A stretch of DNA of 41,591 nucleotides from Fusicatenibacter sp. Lineage in GTDB: Bacteria > Bacillota > Clostridia > Lachnospirales > Lachnospiraceae. The translations under genes were made by a program, and so were the position numbers. The DNA is taken from positions 1 to 41,591 of the forward strand of contig JAGHIA010000119.1 of assembly GCA_017887445.1 (NCBI GenBank), in the 5' to 3' direction. The notes below the pieces were generated by a model that had not been told where the DNA came from, did not search any database, and saw nothing but the letters and a program-made list of their open reading frames with translations. Positions 18,680 through 26,875 of this stretch are shown piece after piece. Every line of letters starts with the position of its first letter. Positions within the stretch are counted from its first letter, which is position 1.

Positions 18680-20419
18680 TCATTCCACTGTAATCTCAAC
18701 TGTGCCGGCATTCTCCCGCTTCCAGTATAACTGTTTGCTGCGTCCCGCAGGCAGGATACGTTCTCCTCTTACCTGCCTTTCATCCGCCGATCCGTCCTCT
18801 CTTGTCTCATGGATATGTTCTCCCTCGCTGACAAGCCGGATGGCACCGTCTCCGCCGGCATAAAAACGGATTCCCGAGGAAGCGCCTGCCAACTGGCGGA
18901 TAGTGCGGGAAGAAACGGCATATCCTTCGCTGACAACGATCGGATGACAGTCGTCCAGAGAAAATCCTTCGTCCGCAGCGCCTTTATTGACCCGGTAAAC
19001 CGTCTGGTCCATGCACACGGTGACGCGCAGTGTTCTGCCAAGGCAGTTTTCCCTTTCTGCCTGATGCCGTCTCTCTTCCTCCACTTCCATTCTCCGCGCG
19101 CTGATCCGTTCCTCCAGCCTGGAGATCTTCTCTCGGATCTCCCTATTCTTATCCGCCAGGTCTCTATAGATCGTCGTCATTTTCTGCTGTGTTTCCGGCT
19201 TTTTCCATTTCTTAGAATACTCTTCATAGTTTCTCTCATAAATCCTAATCTGCTCAATCGCCTCGTGATAAGCGCGAACCTCTGGCATTTCATCCAGACT
19301 TTCCGTTCTCAGCAGCACATCCATTCCCACTGTATCCGTTCTGAATCCGCCACTCTGCCGGTCCAGTATCTGTTGCTGCCTGCGATAGTCTTCCTGCCGC
19401 ATCGACAGCTCCCTACAGGCTTCTTTCAGTTCGTTATATTTTCTGCGCAAATTCTCCTGCTGTTGTATCAACTCGCTTTTTATATGATCCGGCGGAACCT
19501 CGGGACTTTCGCCCCCTTTTCTCCTGTGATATCTCCACGCCAGTATAATACCTCCGGCGCCCAAAAGTACGGCGAGCAGGATACAGATCATGAGAAAGTT
19601 CGAGCTGCCCATATCGACCCGGAGAGAATATCCTGTTTCCTGGGAATTGTCCAAAAGGTCTGTCACCCGAACCTTCAGTACGGCGTCTGTATCTCTCAGG
19701 ATGGAAAGCTCCCAGATCTCTGTGTTCTCCAGCTTTCTCGCCTCCACAGAGGCCGGCAGTTCCTCCAGCTCCACCGTAAAAATCCTTGAAAACAACTCGC
19801 TGTCTTCCCAGTCGAAGACAATACTGGGTTTTTTCTCCGCGTCATCGCCGGATGCCGTCCACTTTTCCGTCTTCAGGTGCGGCCACGATTTGATGCAGTT
19901 CCACGCGCTGTCTGTTCTGGTGAGCAGGATATCCTCTCCGTTCAACAGCATCACGGTGACGCTGCAGTTCTGGTAATCTTCTTCCGTCACCTTCTCCTGC
20001 TTTCCGCCTTCGCCAGTGTCTGACGTGTCCTGGCCGCCCGCGGCGCCGGAATGTACAAGATCGAAGGGCGTCCACAGATATCCGGCTCCATTTCCCGCAT
20101 CTGTCATCGACGCCACAACAGGCTCCTGGGCGACATAGACAACGCTCACACTCAGCGTCCATCCATCCTGCTGCAGCGTATTTCCCTCTGCGTCATAAAC
20201 CTCTGTGTACAGCCACAGATTTCCATTGTCCGTACCGTGCTCCCCCCGTGGGATCAGATAAATCCCCAACTGCTCCGGCGATGGGGCGGATGTATCCGCC
20301 GATACCGGCGCTTCCGTGCCCTCACCGGCAAACACCGCTGCCGGAAGCAGCGCCAATGCCAGCATAAGGGTGAGTATAACAGTACAACGATACATGGTTC
20401 TCCTTTTTTTCTTCCTCAT
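18680..20419 (-). CDS. Signal-peptide membrane protein with coiled coil, unknown function
   Basis: 579 aa. A clear signal peptide (RK-rich start, hydrophobic core, AVFA/GEG cleavage site near 31) leads to an extracellular beta-rich region (32-270), one membrane helix (about 273-297), a cytoplasmic coiled coil (310-460) and a C-terminal globular domain (465-579) starting LRVTVCMDQTVYRV. The topology fits a transducer that senses the wall side and signals to the kinase/GTPases. I find no FHA signature in the C-terminal domain. ATG 20419 has GGAGG 8 nt upstream; the GTG at 20434 is less likely. Confidence 0.82.
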   Translation of the reverse strand: MRKKKRRTMYRCTVILTLMLALALLPAAVFAGEGTEAPVSADTSAPSPEQLGIYLIPRGEHGTDNGNLWLYTEVYDAEGNTLQQDGWTLSVSVVYVAQEPVVASMTDAGNGAGYLWTPFDLVHSGAAGGQDTSDTGEGGKQEKVTEEDYQNCSVTVMLLNGEDILLTRTDSAWNCIKSWPHLKTEKWTASGDDAEKKPSIVFDWEDSELFSRIFTVELEELPASVEARKLENTEIWELSILRDTDAVLKVRVTDLLDNSQETGYSLRVDMGSSNFLMICILLAVLLGAGGIILAWRYHRRKGGESPEVPPDHIKSELIQQQENLRRKYNELKEACRELSMRQEDYRRQQQILDRQSGGFRTDTVGMDVLLRTESLDEMPEVRAYHEAIEQIRIYERNYEEYSKKWKKPETQQKMTTIYRDLADKNREIREKISRLEERISARRMEVEEERRHQAERENCLGRTLRVTVCMDQTVYRVNKGAADEGFSLDDCHPIVVSEGYAVSSRTIRQLAGASSGIRFYAGGDGAIRLVSEGEHIHETREDGSADERQVRGERILPAGRSKQLYWKRENAGTVEITVE

Positions 20420-20460
20420 CTCTTTCTCCTCCACTCCAGAGCGTGTTTGCTTATATGTAA

Positions 20461-22632
20461 CTATTCGTCCCCCATGAAGTTCGACCAGTCATCCTTATCC
20501 TCGTAGCCTTCAAAATCTTCCCTGGGTCCCGTTTCTTCCTCTCGGGGATCTTCTTTCCGGAAAGCTTTTTTCCGAAAATCTTCTTTCTGGAAACCTTCTT
20601 TCTGGAAATCTTCTTTCCGAGGATCTTCTTTCCGATAATCCTCCTGAAAACCTCCGCCCTGCGGCTCTGTTTTCCAGACCTTTGTATGTCCTCCCGGTTT
20701 TTTCCGGCTCTCTGGTCCTTTTTTCCTCCGGGCAGCATCCTCCTCTTTGCCCTGGCCGTATTCCTCCGGATCCGGACGTGGGATTTCTTCTTCCTCGTCC
20801 TCATCCTCCTCGTAGGAAATACGCAGCTGTTCCGTAAACGCCTCCATCCATTCTCTGTACTTGCCGGACGGTTTCTTTTTCCTGAGGATCCTTCTGGCAT
20901 TCCAGCTCTCCTGTACAGGATGCTCCGCCGCCAGCTCCAGAAGAACGATGCAGACGATGGATACCACCAGCGACGAACCGCCGTTGGCGATCAGCGGAAG
21001 GGTGATCCCCGTCAGCGGTATCCACTGACAGTTGCCCCCTATGATGATCAGTGCCTGCAGCAGCCAGGAAACTCCGATACCGATGCACATTCCTTTCTGG
21101 CATTTTGAGGTCGTCTGCAGAGCGATCTCCACAGCCTCCCGGAAAATGAGCATGTTCAGCAGGATCACAAAAATACCTGTCAAACCCCCAAGCTCGGAGA
21201 CGATCATCGCGAACACCATATCCGAATCGGCGGCATATACTCCCCGTTTCATCACAACTTCTTTGCCGTTGCCGAGAAGTCCTCCTGTCAGCATACTCTG
21301 CTTCCCCTTGTTCGTCTGGTATGAGTTATTGTTTGCTTCCTCCCCGGGACTGAGAACTCCCGCAAAACGCTGCTGGAGCTTATTCGTGGCTTTATCGATC
21401 TGGGCGTAAATCTTAAGGATCTGTTGTTGTGCCGTCCGTCCAAGGCTCAGCTTTCCTTGGCGATTCTTGTAGTGATCCGTAAACGCGCCGCACATACGAT
21501 CGATATGAACCGACTGTTCCAAAAAGGCTTCCTGAAAGAGCAGCCGGAACTGCCGGCTGTTTGCAAGAGTTGCCACTGCGTTCAGATATCTTTTCTGACG
21601 TACTGCTTCTGCCGATCCATCTGTCTCAGCAAACCGTTTATCCGGATAGGAACTGTTCACTTCCGCCTGCTGAAGCTCACGCTCAATAAACGTAATGGTC
21701 TTCGCCATATCGATGGTAAATCCGGCCTCCTCTATCTCTTGGCGAATCTCACTTGTGTTCTCCCGCAGCAGCTTTGCCAATTCCTCTGTGTTCGCCGTAG
21801 CGGAAAGCTGGCTGCTGAAGTTCTCACTGGTGATCTCCATGGGGATCCGCTGATACATCTGATAGCCTGTGCCCCAGACTGTTCCTGCCGCGGCCAGGAC
21901 CAGAAGTGTCACGGCAAGCGTCGCTTTGCCGGCACGGGAACTTTGAAACAGATACAGCAGGACCAACCCTGTCAGGCCCAGGATCAGGGCCGTTCCAAAC
22001 TCGTTAAAAAAAGAAATAAAACCTACGGTAATCCCTCCGCAGAAAAACAGAAACAGAATCTGCCGCTTCGTAGATACATGCGCCTGTACACACAGAATAC
22101 TGCTCGCCGTCAGGATAAACAGGACTTTTATGATCTCCGTCAGCTGGATACTTATCCCGCCAACACTGAGCCAGAGCTTAGCGCCATACTCCTCCTGTCC
22201 CCAGATCAGAAGGATCATGCAGCAGATGATACACAGTGCCAGAAAGATCCACATGCCCCGTTTATGTGCCATCAAATAATACACCCAGCCGTATCCGAAC
22301 CACACCAACACTGCAAGCGCCGCGGCCACGGCCAGGAACAGCAGAATACTTTTTCGATAGCTTTCAAATCCATCGCCCTGCTGCAGGATCGCCTGGATCA
22401 GCTGTCCCACGGACAGCAGTGTCATCGTATACACCACAAGACGGGGATTTCCCATTCGTACGCAGGAAACGTACAGTCCGACCAGCGCAAGGACCAGCAC
22501 CGGCAGCAGAAGCATCAGATACTCCATCATCAGCCGCTGCCGCCACGCCTGCCAGATCAGCACGCCCTGCACACCCACCGCCGCCATCAGAAGCGGCCAC
22601 GGCATTTCTTTGCTTAACCTTCGTAATCTCAT
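20461..22632 (-). CDS. SEDS-family (FtsW/RodA/SpoVE) glycan polymerase with insertion and repeat tail
   Basis: 723 aa against about 370-420 for the family. The SEDS core is clear: WLSVGGISIQLTEIIK (154-169), EFGTALILG (211-219), an SPGEEANNNSYQ/GGLLGNG block, ADSDMVFAMIVSELGGLTG (468-486) and TGITLPLIANGGSSL (541-555). About 150 extra residues (275-425) are inserted in the large extracellular loop, and a 150-residue cytoplasmic tail (575-723) carries 5-residue repeats such as KEDFQ/KEDFR. It should polymerise glycan from lipid II with the PBP at 11723-13264. ATG 22632 overlaps the upstream stop by 4 nt and has GGGAGG ahead. Confidence 0.93.
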   Translation of the reverse strand: MRLRRLSKEMPWPLLMAAVGVQGVLIWQAWRQRLMMEYLMLLLPVLVLALVGLYVSCVRMGNPRLVVYTMTLLSVGQLIQAILQQGDGFESYRKSILLFLAVAAALAVLVWFGYGWVYYLMAHKRGMWIFLALCIICCMILLIWGQEEYGAKLWLSVGGISIQLTEIIKVLFILTASSILCVQAHVSTKRQILFLFFCGGITVGFISFFNEFGTALILGLTGLVLLYLFQSSRAGKATLAVTLLVLAAAGTVWGTGYQMYQRIPMEITSENFSSQLSATANTEELAKLLRENTSEIRQEIEEAGFTIDMAKTITFIERELQQAEVNSSYPDKRFAETDGSAEAVRQKRYLNAVATLANSRQFRLLFQEAFLEQSVHIDRMCGAFTDHYKNRQGKLSLGRTAQQQILKIYAQIDKATNKLQQRFAGVLSPGEEANNNSYQTNKGKQSMLTGGLLGNGKEVVMKRGVYAADSDMVFAMIVSELGGLTGIFVILLNMLIFREAVEIALQTTSKCQKGMCIGIGVSWLLQALIIIGGNCQWIPLTGITLPLIANGGSSLVVSIVCIVLLELAAEHPVQESWNARRILRKKKPSGKYREWMEAFTEQLRISYEEDEDEEEEIPRPDPEEYGQGKEEDAARRKKGPESRKKPGGHTKVWKTEPQGGGFQEDYRKEDPRKEDFQKEGFQKEDFRKKAFRKEDPREEETGPREDFEGYEDKDDWSNFMGDE
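20535..20650 (-). repeat. 15-bp degenerate tandem repeat inside the SEDS gene
   Basis: Roughly seven imperfect copies of a 15-nt unit (AATCTTCTTTCTGGA-like on the plus strand) encode KEDFQ/KEDFR/KEDPR units at residues about 668-700. In-frame copy-number changes would alter only the tail length. Confidence 0.75.
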
Positions 22633-23432
22633 TGTTCTCCTCCCAGGATCTTCTCCATTTCCTCCATCATCTCGTCGTCCTTCAGCCGGAATTTGATCTC
22701 GACCCTTCGGGACGCGTCCATATTTTCCTGCTGGTTCTCATCGTAGATCACATTTTTATTGGAACGTCCATTAATGTTCAAAAGCCGCAGCAGCTCCTCC
22801 AGCTGTTCCGGGCGGCCGCTCCACTTCTGCCCCATCAGGTCTTTGCAGTATAAGGCGACGGTCCGCGCCCGCTCCTGAGAAAGGATCAGATTGTTCTCGT
22901 AGGAGCCGCGGGAATCGCAGTTGCCCTCCACAATGATCTCCGAGATAAATTCCTGATACTCCTCCCGAAACAACACTTCAAAGTATACCGGCAGAAACTG
23001 GGCAAGATACTGTTGTCCGGACTCCAGAAGTTCCGACCGGTTGGTTTCAAACAAAATCTCTGCCTCCAGACGGAGGGCTCCTGTCTTCGGGTCAAGGGTG
23101 ATATCAATGTTCTCCTTTTTCAGCTCCTTGTTCAGCGACTCGATGATCTCCGATTTGATGCCAACAATCTTTTTCAACTGTTCCTGCGCTTCCAAAAGCT
23201 TGTTGTTCAGGCTTAAATACTCCGTCCCCTGCTTTTCCAGCAGTTCCCGCTGTTCTTCCAGCTGCTCCTCCTGCTGTTTCAGCTCCTGCTCCTGCTGTTT
23301 CAGATTTTCCTGCTGTCTCCAGAGTTTCACAAAAGCAATGGCGATGACCAGAAGAAATATAAGAAGCAGCGCCGCCATCATGTCTGAATAAGACTGCCAG
23401 TAATTCGTCTCTGAAATCTTTCTTCTTTTCAT
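22629..23432 (-). CDS. MotB/ZorB-like membrane protein with OmpA peptidoglycan-binding domain
   Basis: 267 aa. One N-terminal helix (17-35) begins SYSDMMAALLL with Asp17, the place of the proton-carrying Asp of MotB, ExbD and ZorB. A Gln/Glu coiled coil (38-90) links to an OmpA-like domain with VEGNCDSRGSYENN (168-181), LSQERA (184-189) and RRVEIKF near 242. It should form a proton channel with the preceding protein and anchor to the wall. ATG 23432 and the stop at 22629 each overlap the neighbour by 4 nt. Zorya ZorB is the closest architecture I know, but the rest of Zorya is absent here. Confidence 0.9.
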   Translation of the reverse strand: MKRRKISETNYWQSYSDMMAALLLIFLLVIAIAFVKLWRQQENLKQQEQELKQQEEQLEEQRELLEKQGTEYLSLNNKLLEAQEQLKKIVGIKSEIIESLNKELKKENIDITLDPKTGALRLEAEILFETNRSELLESGQQYLAQFLPVYFEVLFREEYQEFISEIIVEGNCDSRGSYENNLILSQERARTVALYCKDLMGQKWSGRPEQLEELLRLLNINGRSNKNVIYDENQQENMDASRRVEIKFRLKDDEMMEEMEKILGGEQ

Positions 23433-25129
23433 TCCAGCTCATCCTCCCGGTCCTCTGGGTCCTTCTTTCTCCATGAGACACTGCGCCTGCACTTCTGCAG
23501 AAACGTCATCTCCCGTTCTTCCTGGATCATGCCGATCAGCTGCCGCAGCAGTTCATTTGTCTCGCTTTGCATTTCCACGGACTGTATACTGTTGTTTTCT
23601 TCCTTTTTCTCCTGCCTCTTTTCTGTCTGGCTCTGTTCAAGAAGCATGTTGGCTGTCTTCTGGTATCTCTGTGTCGCCGCAAGCTGTTCCTGTTTCAGTT
23701 CGGTAAATACCTGGAATATGTTCTGCTCATATCTTCTTGTTTCTTCCAATACTTCCGACAAGATTTTCTGAAACTCCTCCTGATACTGCGTCATGGCACG
23801 GACGGCCGAAATATTTTCCTTCGTCAGCTCAGAGAAGTTTTGCTGCACCTGCTGCAGTCCGCTGCAGGATTTCATGATTTCCTGCTCATGCGCCTGCATG
23901 GTGTCGATCATACGTTTCTGTACCTGCATACTCTGGTACATCTGCGTCGTATAGCTTTCCACCAGCTGAAACGTGCTGCTGACATGTGTCTGCATATCAT
24001 TCAGCTGACGCATGTAGATATCAAAATGCTCCAGGATCCTTTCCGATTCCGCGTTGATATCGCGGGTGTCCGCCGCGGTCCTTCCAATCTCATCCAAAAG
24101 AAACGACAGCTTTTCTGTCATAGCCTCCTGGGAAAGGCTCAGGCGCTCCACGCTCTCTCCCAGCGTATTGATATGTGAATCCAGGCTCTGGCGCATCTGT
24201 TTGACAAATTCTTCAACGATATAGGAAAGGGATTCCGACTGCTCCGCGCGAAAATCTCCGATCACACGCTTTAAAGTCGTGTCAATACTCTGAAATACCG
24301 GCGTCAGCTGCCCGTTCAGCGCATTTGCGATCTCAGTTCCCATACCCTTTCCCAGTGCGTTTTCGATCCGCCGAAGGACATCAATTTCCTCCTGCTGCAG
24401 CTTTGTACCTTGCTCCCTGACGAACGTACCGTCCGCATTCGGCCGGTTCCGGGATACCGTCTGCTGCAGCTCGTAAATCTCGTCGCAGGTTTGCTGCACC
24501 TGGGCACGATAGAGGATGTTATAGATAACGGACAGGGTGACTCCGTAAATCGACGTGTAAAATGCCACCTGGATGCCGCTGACGATGCTCTCCATCGTGG
24601 CTTCGATCTGCTCTGCGCTGTCGAAGGAAAAGGTATCCATACTCATCACAAGACCAATAAAAGTTCCCAGGATACCCAGCGCCGTCAGAAATCCCGGTAC
24701 CATCTCGCAGTATCCCTTTTTCCCCCGTTCCAGCACCAGCTCCTCATCCAGTGCGTCCGAAAGATCCTTCTTTCCTCCGCCGTCGATGAAATGCTCCCAG
24801 CCACGCTCTAATACAGGGTCGGAAAAAGCAGGGGCGGCTTCAGATCCTGCTTCCAGGCTCAGTTCTTCCCACAGCTCCTCGCCCTGGTAGGAGGCCGAAA
24901 GCTCATCGATCCTTTGCCGGATCTGCCCGCTGTCCTCCGCCGCCTGCTGCAGGACCGCCATTCCCTTATATTCCGCCGCAAAGATCATGACCGTCATGAT
25001 CAACAGAAAAAACAGATTGAACACCATCGCCATCAGATTTTTTCCTGCCAGAAAAAATACCGTTACTCCCAGCAGAAGAAACAGCGAAAAGCAAAGAATC
25101 CTTTTCCGAAGTCTCACCATTTTCTCCAT
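23429..25129 (-). CDS. MotA/TolQ/ExbB/ZorA-like channel subunit with long cytoplasmic tail
   Basis: 566 aa. Helices at about 11-29, 33-52, 145-163 and 185-207 match the four-helix MotA/ExbB plan; the last two carry the ExbB core (PGFLTALGILGTFIGLV, then YTSIYGVTLSVIYN). A cytoplasmic tail of about 350 residues is predicted coiled coil, as in ZorA. It should form an ion-driven stator with the MotB-like protein and transmit force or signal through the tail. It is the first gene of the operon: ATG 25129, AGGAGGGG 8 nt upstream, promoter just before. Confidence 0.9.
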   Translation of the reverse strand: MEKMVRLRKRILCFSLFLLLGVTVFFLAGKNLMAMVFNLFFLLIMTVMIFAAEYKGMAVLQQAAEDSGQIRQRIDELSASYQGEELWEELSLEAGSEAAPAFSDPVLERGWEHFIDGGGKKDLSDALDEELVLERGKKGYCEMVPGFLTALGILGTFIGLVMSMDTFSFDSAEQIEATMESIVSGIQVAFYTSIYGVTLSVIYNILYRAQVQQTCDEIYELQQTVSRNRPNADGTFVREQGTKLQQEEIDVLRRIENALGKGMGTEIANALNGQLTPVFQSIDTTLKRVIGDFRAEQSESLSYIVEEFVKQMRQSLDSHINTLGESVERLSLSQEAMTEKLSFLLDEIGRTAADTRDINAESERILEHFDIYMRQLNDMQTHVSSTFQLVESYTTQMYQSMQVQKRMIDTMQAHEQEIMKSCSGLQQVQQNFSELTKENISAVRAMTQYQEEFQKILSEVLEETRRYEQNIFQVFTELKQEQLAATQRYQKTANMLLEQSQTEKRQEKKEENNSIQSVEMQSETNELLRQLIGMIQEEREMTFLQKCRRSVSWRKKDPEDREDELE

Positions 25130-25181
25130 GTTTTTCCCCTCCTCTTTCTTTCATCGACATTTCACATAAAATTTTGAATTA

Positions 25182-25223
25182 ATTTTACAATATTTTTGGC
25201 GTTATGACAATTCATACTGTCAT
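25182..25223 (-). promoter_or_regulatory. Promoter and inverted repeat of the thirteen-gene operon
   Basis: On the minus strand TTGTCA (25210-25205), 17-nt spacer, TAAAAT (25187-25182), about 50 nt before the first start codon. The inverted repeat ATGACA-N8-TGTCAT (25204-25223) covers the -35 box and is placed like an operator. The binding protein is unknown. Confidence 0.65.
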
Positions 25224-25413
25224 TTTTTTCTTCGTTTTCAGCCAAAAGCAGCAAAGGCACAAAGCGCATTCTTGAAAACTTCCTTTTTTCAAGTATACAC
25301 CTCATGCCTTTTTTCTTTTTTTTGATAAAATATGTATCTGTTCAACTGACCGAATGGTTACAGCCCTGCAAGAACAACATCCAGGGTTTTTCGAAAAATT
25401 CTGAAACGTATTC

Positions 25414-25464
25414 GAACCTTCCTTTCTGCAGTCTGAAGCGTACAGGCTGCAGGAAGGAAGGTCC
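25414..25464. repeat. Palindromic repeat P, copy 2, at the 5' edge of the operon
   Basis: 22-bp imperfect arms (25414-25435, 25443-25464) starting GAACCTTCC around loop AAGCGTA. It matches copy 1 at 6084-6142 in arm sequence, loop and size. It sits between the Cof gene stop (25491) and the operon promoter and may serve as terminator hairpin for the Cof gene. The remainder of 25224-25413 is AT-rich with no supported gene. Confidence 0.75.
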
Positions 25465-25490
25465 AGACTTGTTCTGTTCTCGATAAATTC

Positions 25491-26330
25491 TCAATAAAAT
25501 CCTCTTAATTCCTCCGGCCGTTTTCCCAGCATCAGACTTTCCACCACATACGCCACGCCGTCGTCCTCATTGGACGGCGCGATCAGATCCGCCACCGCCT
25601 TGATCGCCGGCTGGCCGTTCTGCATGGCCACGCCCAGACCGGCAAACTCCAGCATGGACCGGTCGTTAAACCCGTCTCCGAACGCCATCATCCGGCTTCT
25701 GTCCGTGCCGAGAATCTTCAGGAGCCGGTCCAGAGAAGCTGCTTTGTCAATCCCTTTTGGCATAACCTCCAGGAAGTATGGTTCGGAGCGCAGCACGCTC
25801 AGCTCTCCGTGGAAATAGTCTCTTACCTTTTCCTCCACGCCTGCCAGGTACACGCCGTTTTCCATCAGCATACATTTTACCACCGGGAAGTTCACCTCCC
25901 TGCGGAAATCGGAAAGCCTGCGCACCTGCATTTTCGTACAGATGACTTCTTTCAGCACATACTGATTGTCCGGCGTCTCCGTCAGGATCTCGTCGCCCTG
26001 GTAGGTCAGCAGCGCCGTGTGATAAGTGTCCGCCAGATCCGCCAGCTGCTGGGGCACGCCTTCGGGCAGCATACGCTCAAAGACAACCTCTCCGCTTTCG
26101 CAGGCGGTGATCAGCGCCCCGTTGAAGGAAAGCATATATCCGTGGTATCTGGAAAGTTCCAGCTCCTCCGCCAGCGGCGCTACGCCGTAGGTGGGCCGGC
26201 CGGAAGCCAGCACGATGGTCCCGCCTGCTTCCTGAAACGCTTTGAGCACCTCTTTGGTATGAGGCGTAATCTCTTTTTTCTGGTTTGTCAGTGTCCCGTC
26301 CAAATCCAGCACTAAGATATTATACTGCAT
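25491..26330 (-). CDS. Cof-type HAD-superfamily phosphatase
   Basis: 279 aa, full length for the Cof/type IIB HAD group, which dephosphorylates sugar phosphates, nucleotides and similar small molecules in the cytoplasm. Motif I is DLDGTLT (9-15) with the nucleophile and acid Asp; motif II is LASGRP; motif III lies at MPKGIDKAASL; motif IV is GDGFNDRSML. CAGGAG 8 nt before ATG 26330. The substrate cannot be read from sequence. It lies 84 nt after the MarR gene and might be co-transcribed with it. Confidence 0.93.
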   Translation of the reverse strand: MQYNILVLDLDGTLTNQKKEITPHTKEVLKAFQEAGGTIVLASGRPTYGVAPLAEELELSRYHGYMLSFNGALITACESGEVVFERMLPEGVPQQLADLADTYHTALLTYQGDEILTETPDNQYVLKEVICTKMQVRRLSDFRREVNFPVVKCMLMENGVYLAGVEEKVRDYFHGELSVLRSEPYFLEVMPKGIDKAASLDRLLKILGTDRSRMMAFGDGFNDRSMLEFAGLGVAMQNGQPAIKAVADLIAPSNEDDGVAYVVESLMLGKRPEELRGFY

Positions 26331-26414
26331 GTTTTTTTCTCCTGCTTTGTTTAATCTCTCCGGGTTCCATTCCCCGCAGCTTCGCTGTGAACTGTTACGA
26401 CTTGGTCAAACTGT

Positions 26415-26843
26415 TTATGCCCGCTCCATATTCGCGCATATTTTCCTCAGGATCCTCAGGAACTCCCCGCGCTCCTGCTCCGAAAGTCCCTGACAGATCG
26501 TCTCGTCCATTTGTCCCAGAAGCGCCTGGACCTCCCGGGCCTTTTTCTCACCGTCCGAAGTCAGACAGACCTGGTACGACCGGCGGCAGTCGGGATTTTT
26601 TTCACGGCGGAGCAGTCCTTCCTCCTCCAGCCGGTCCAGGGAGCGGGACATGGTGGTCACATCCAGATGACACAGATCCGCCAGTTCCCGCTGGGAAAGG
26701 TTCGGTTTCTGGAGCAGCCGGTTCAGGATCCCCACCTGCCCCTGCCCAGGCGTCAGACCCAGTTCCTGAAGCTTTGGCCGGATCAGCTGTTTGCGCACCC
26801 GCTCCGCCTGGATCATTCCTTCTCTGATCTCTCTTTTTTCCAC
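26415..26843 (-). CDS. MarR-family transcriptional regulator
   Basis: 141 aa from GTG 26843. A winged helix-turn-helix is clear: LSQRELADLCHLDVTTMSR followed by LDRLEEEGLLRRE, with flanking dimerisation helices. GGAGG 7 nt before this GTG sets the start; an upstream GTG at 26879 overlaps the ABC gene by 4 nt and is an alternative. It is the last gene after two ABC exporter genes and probably controls them, perhaps at the palindrome near 30573-30605. Confidence 0.9.
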   Translation of the reverse strand: MEKREIREGMIQAERVRKQLIRPKLQELGLTPGQGQVGILNRLLQKPNLSQRELADLCHLDVTTMSRSLDRLEEEGLLRREKNPDCRRSYQVCLTSDGEKKAREVQALLGQMDETICQGLSEQERGEFLRILRKICANMERA

Positions 26844-26875
26844 CTGTATTCCTCCTTCCGGATTGGAAGCCTTGT

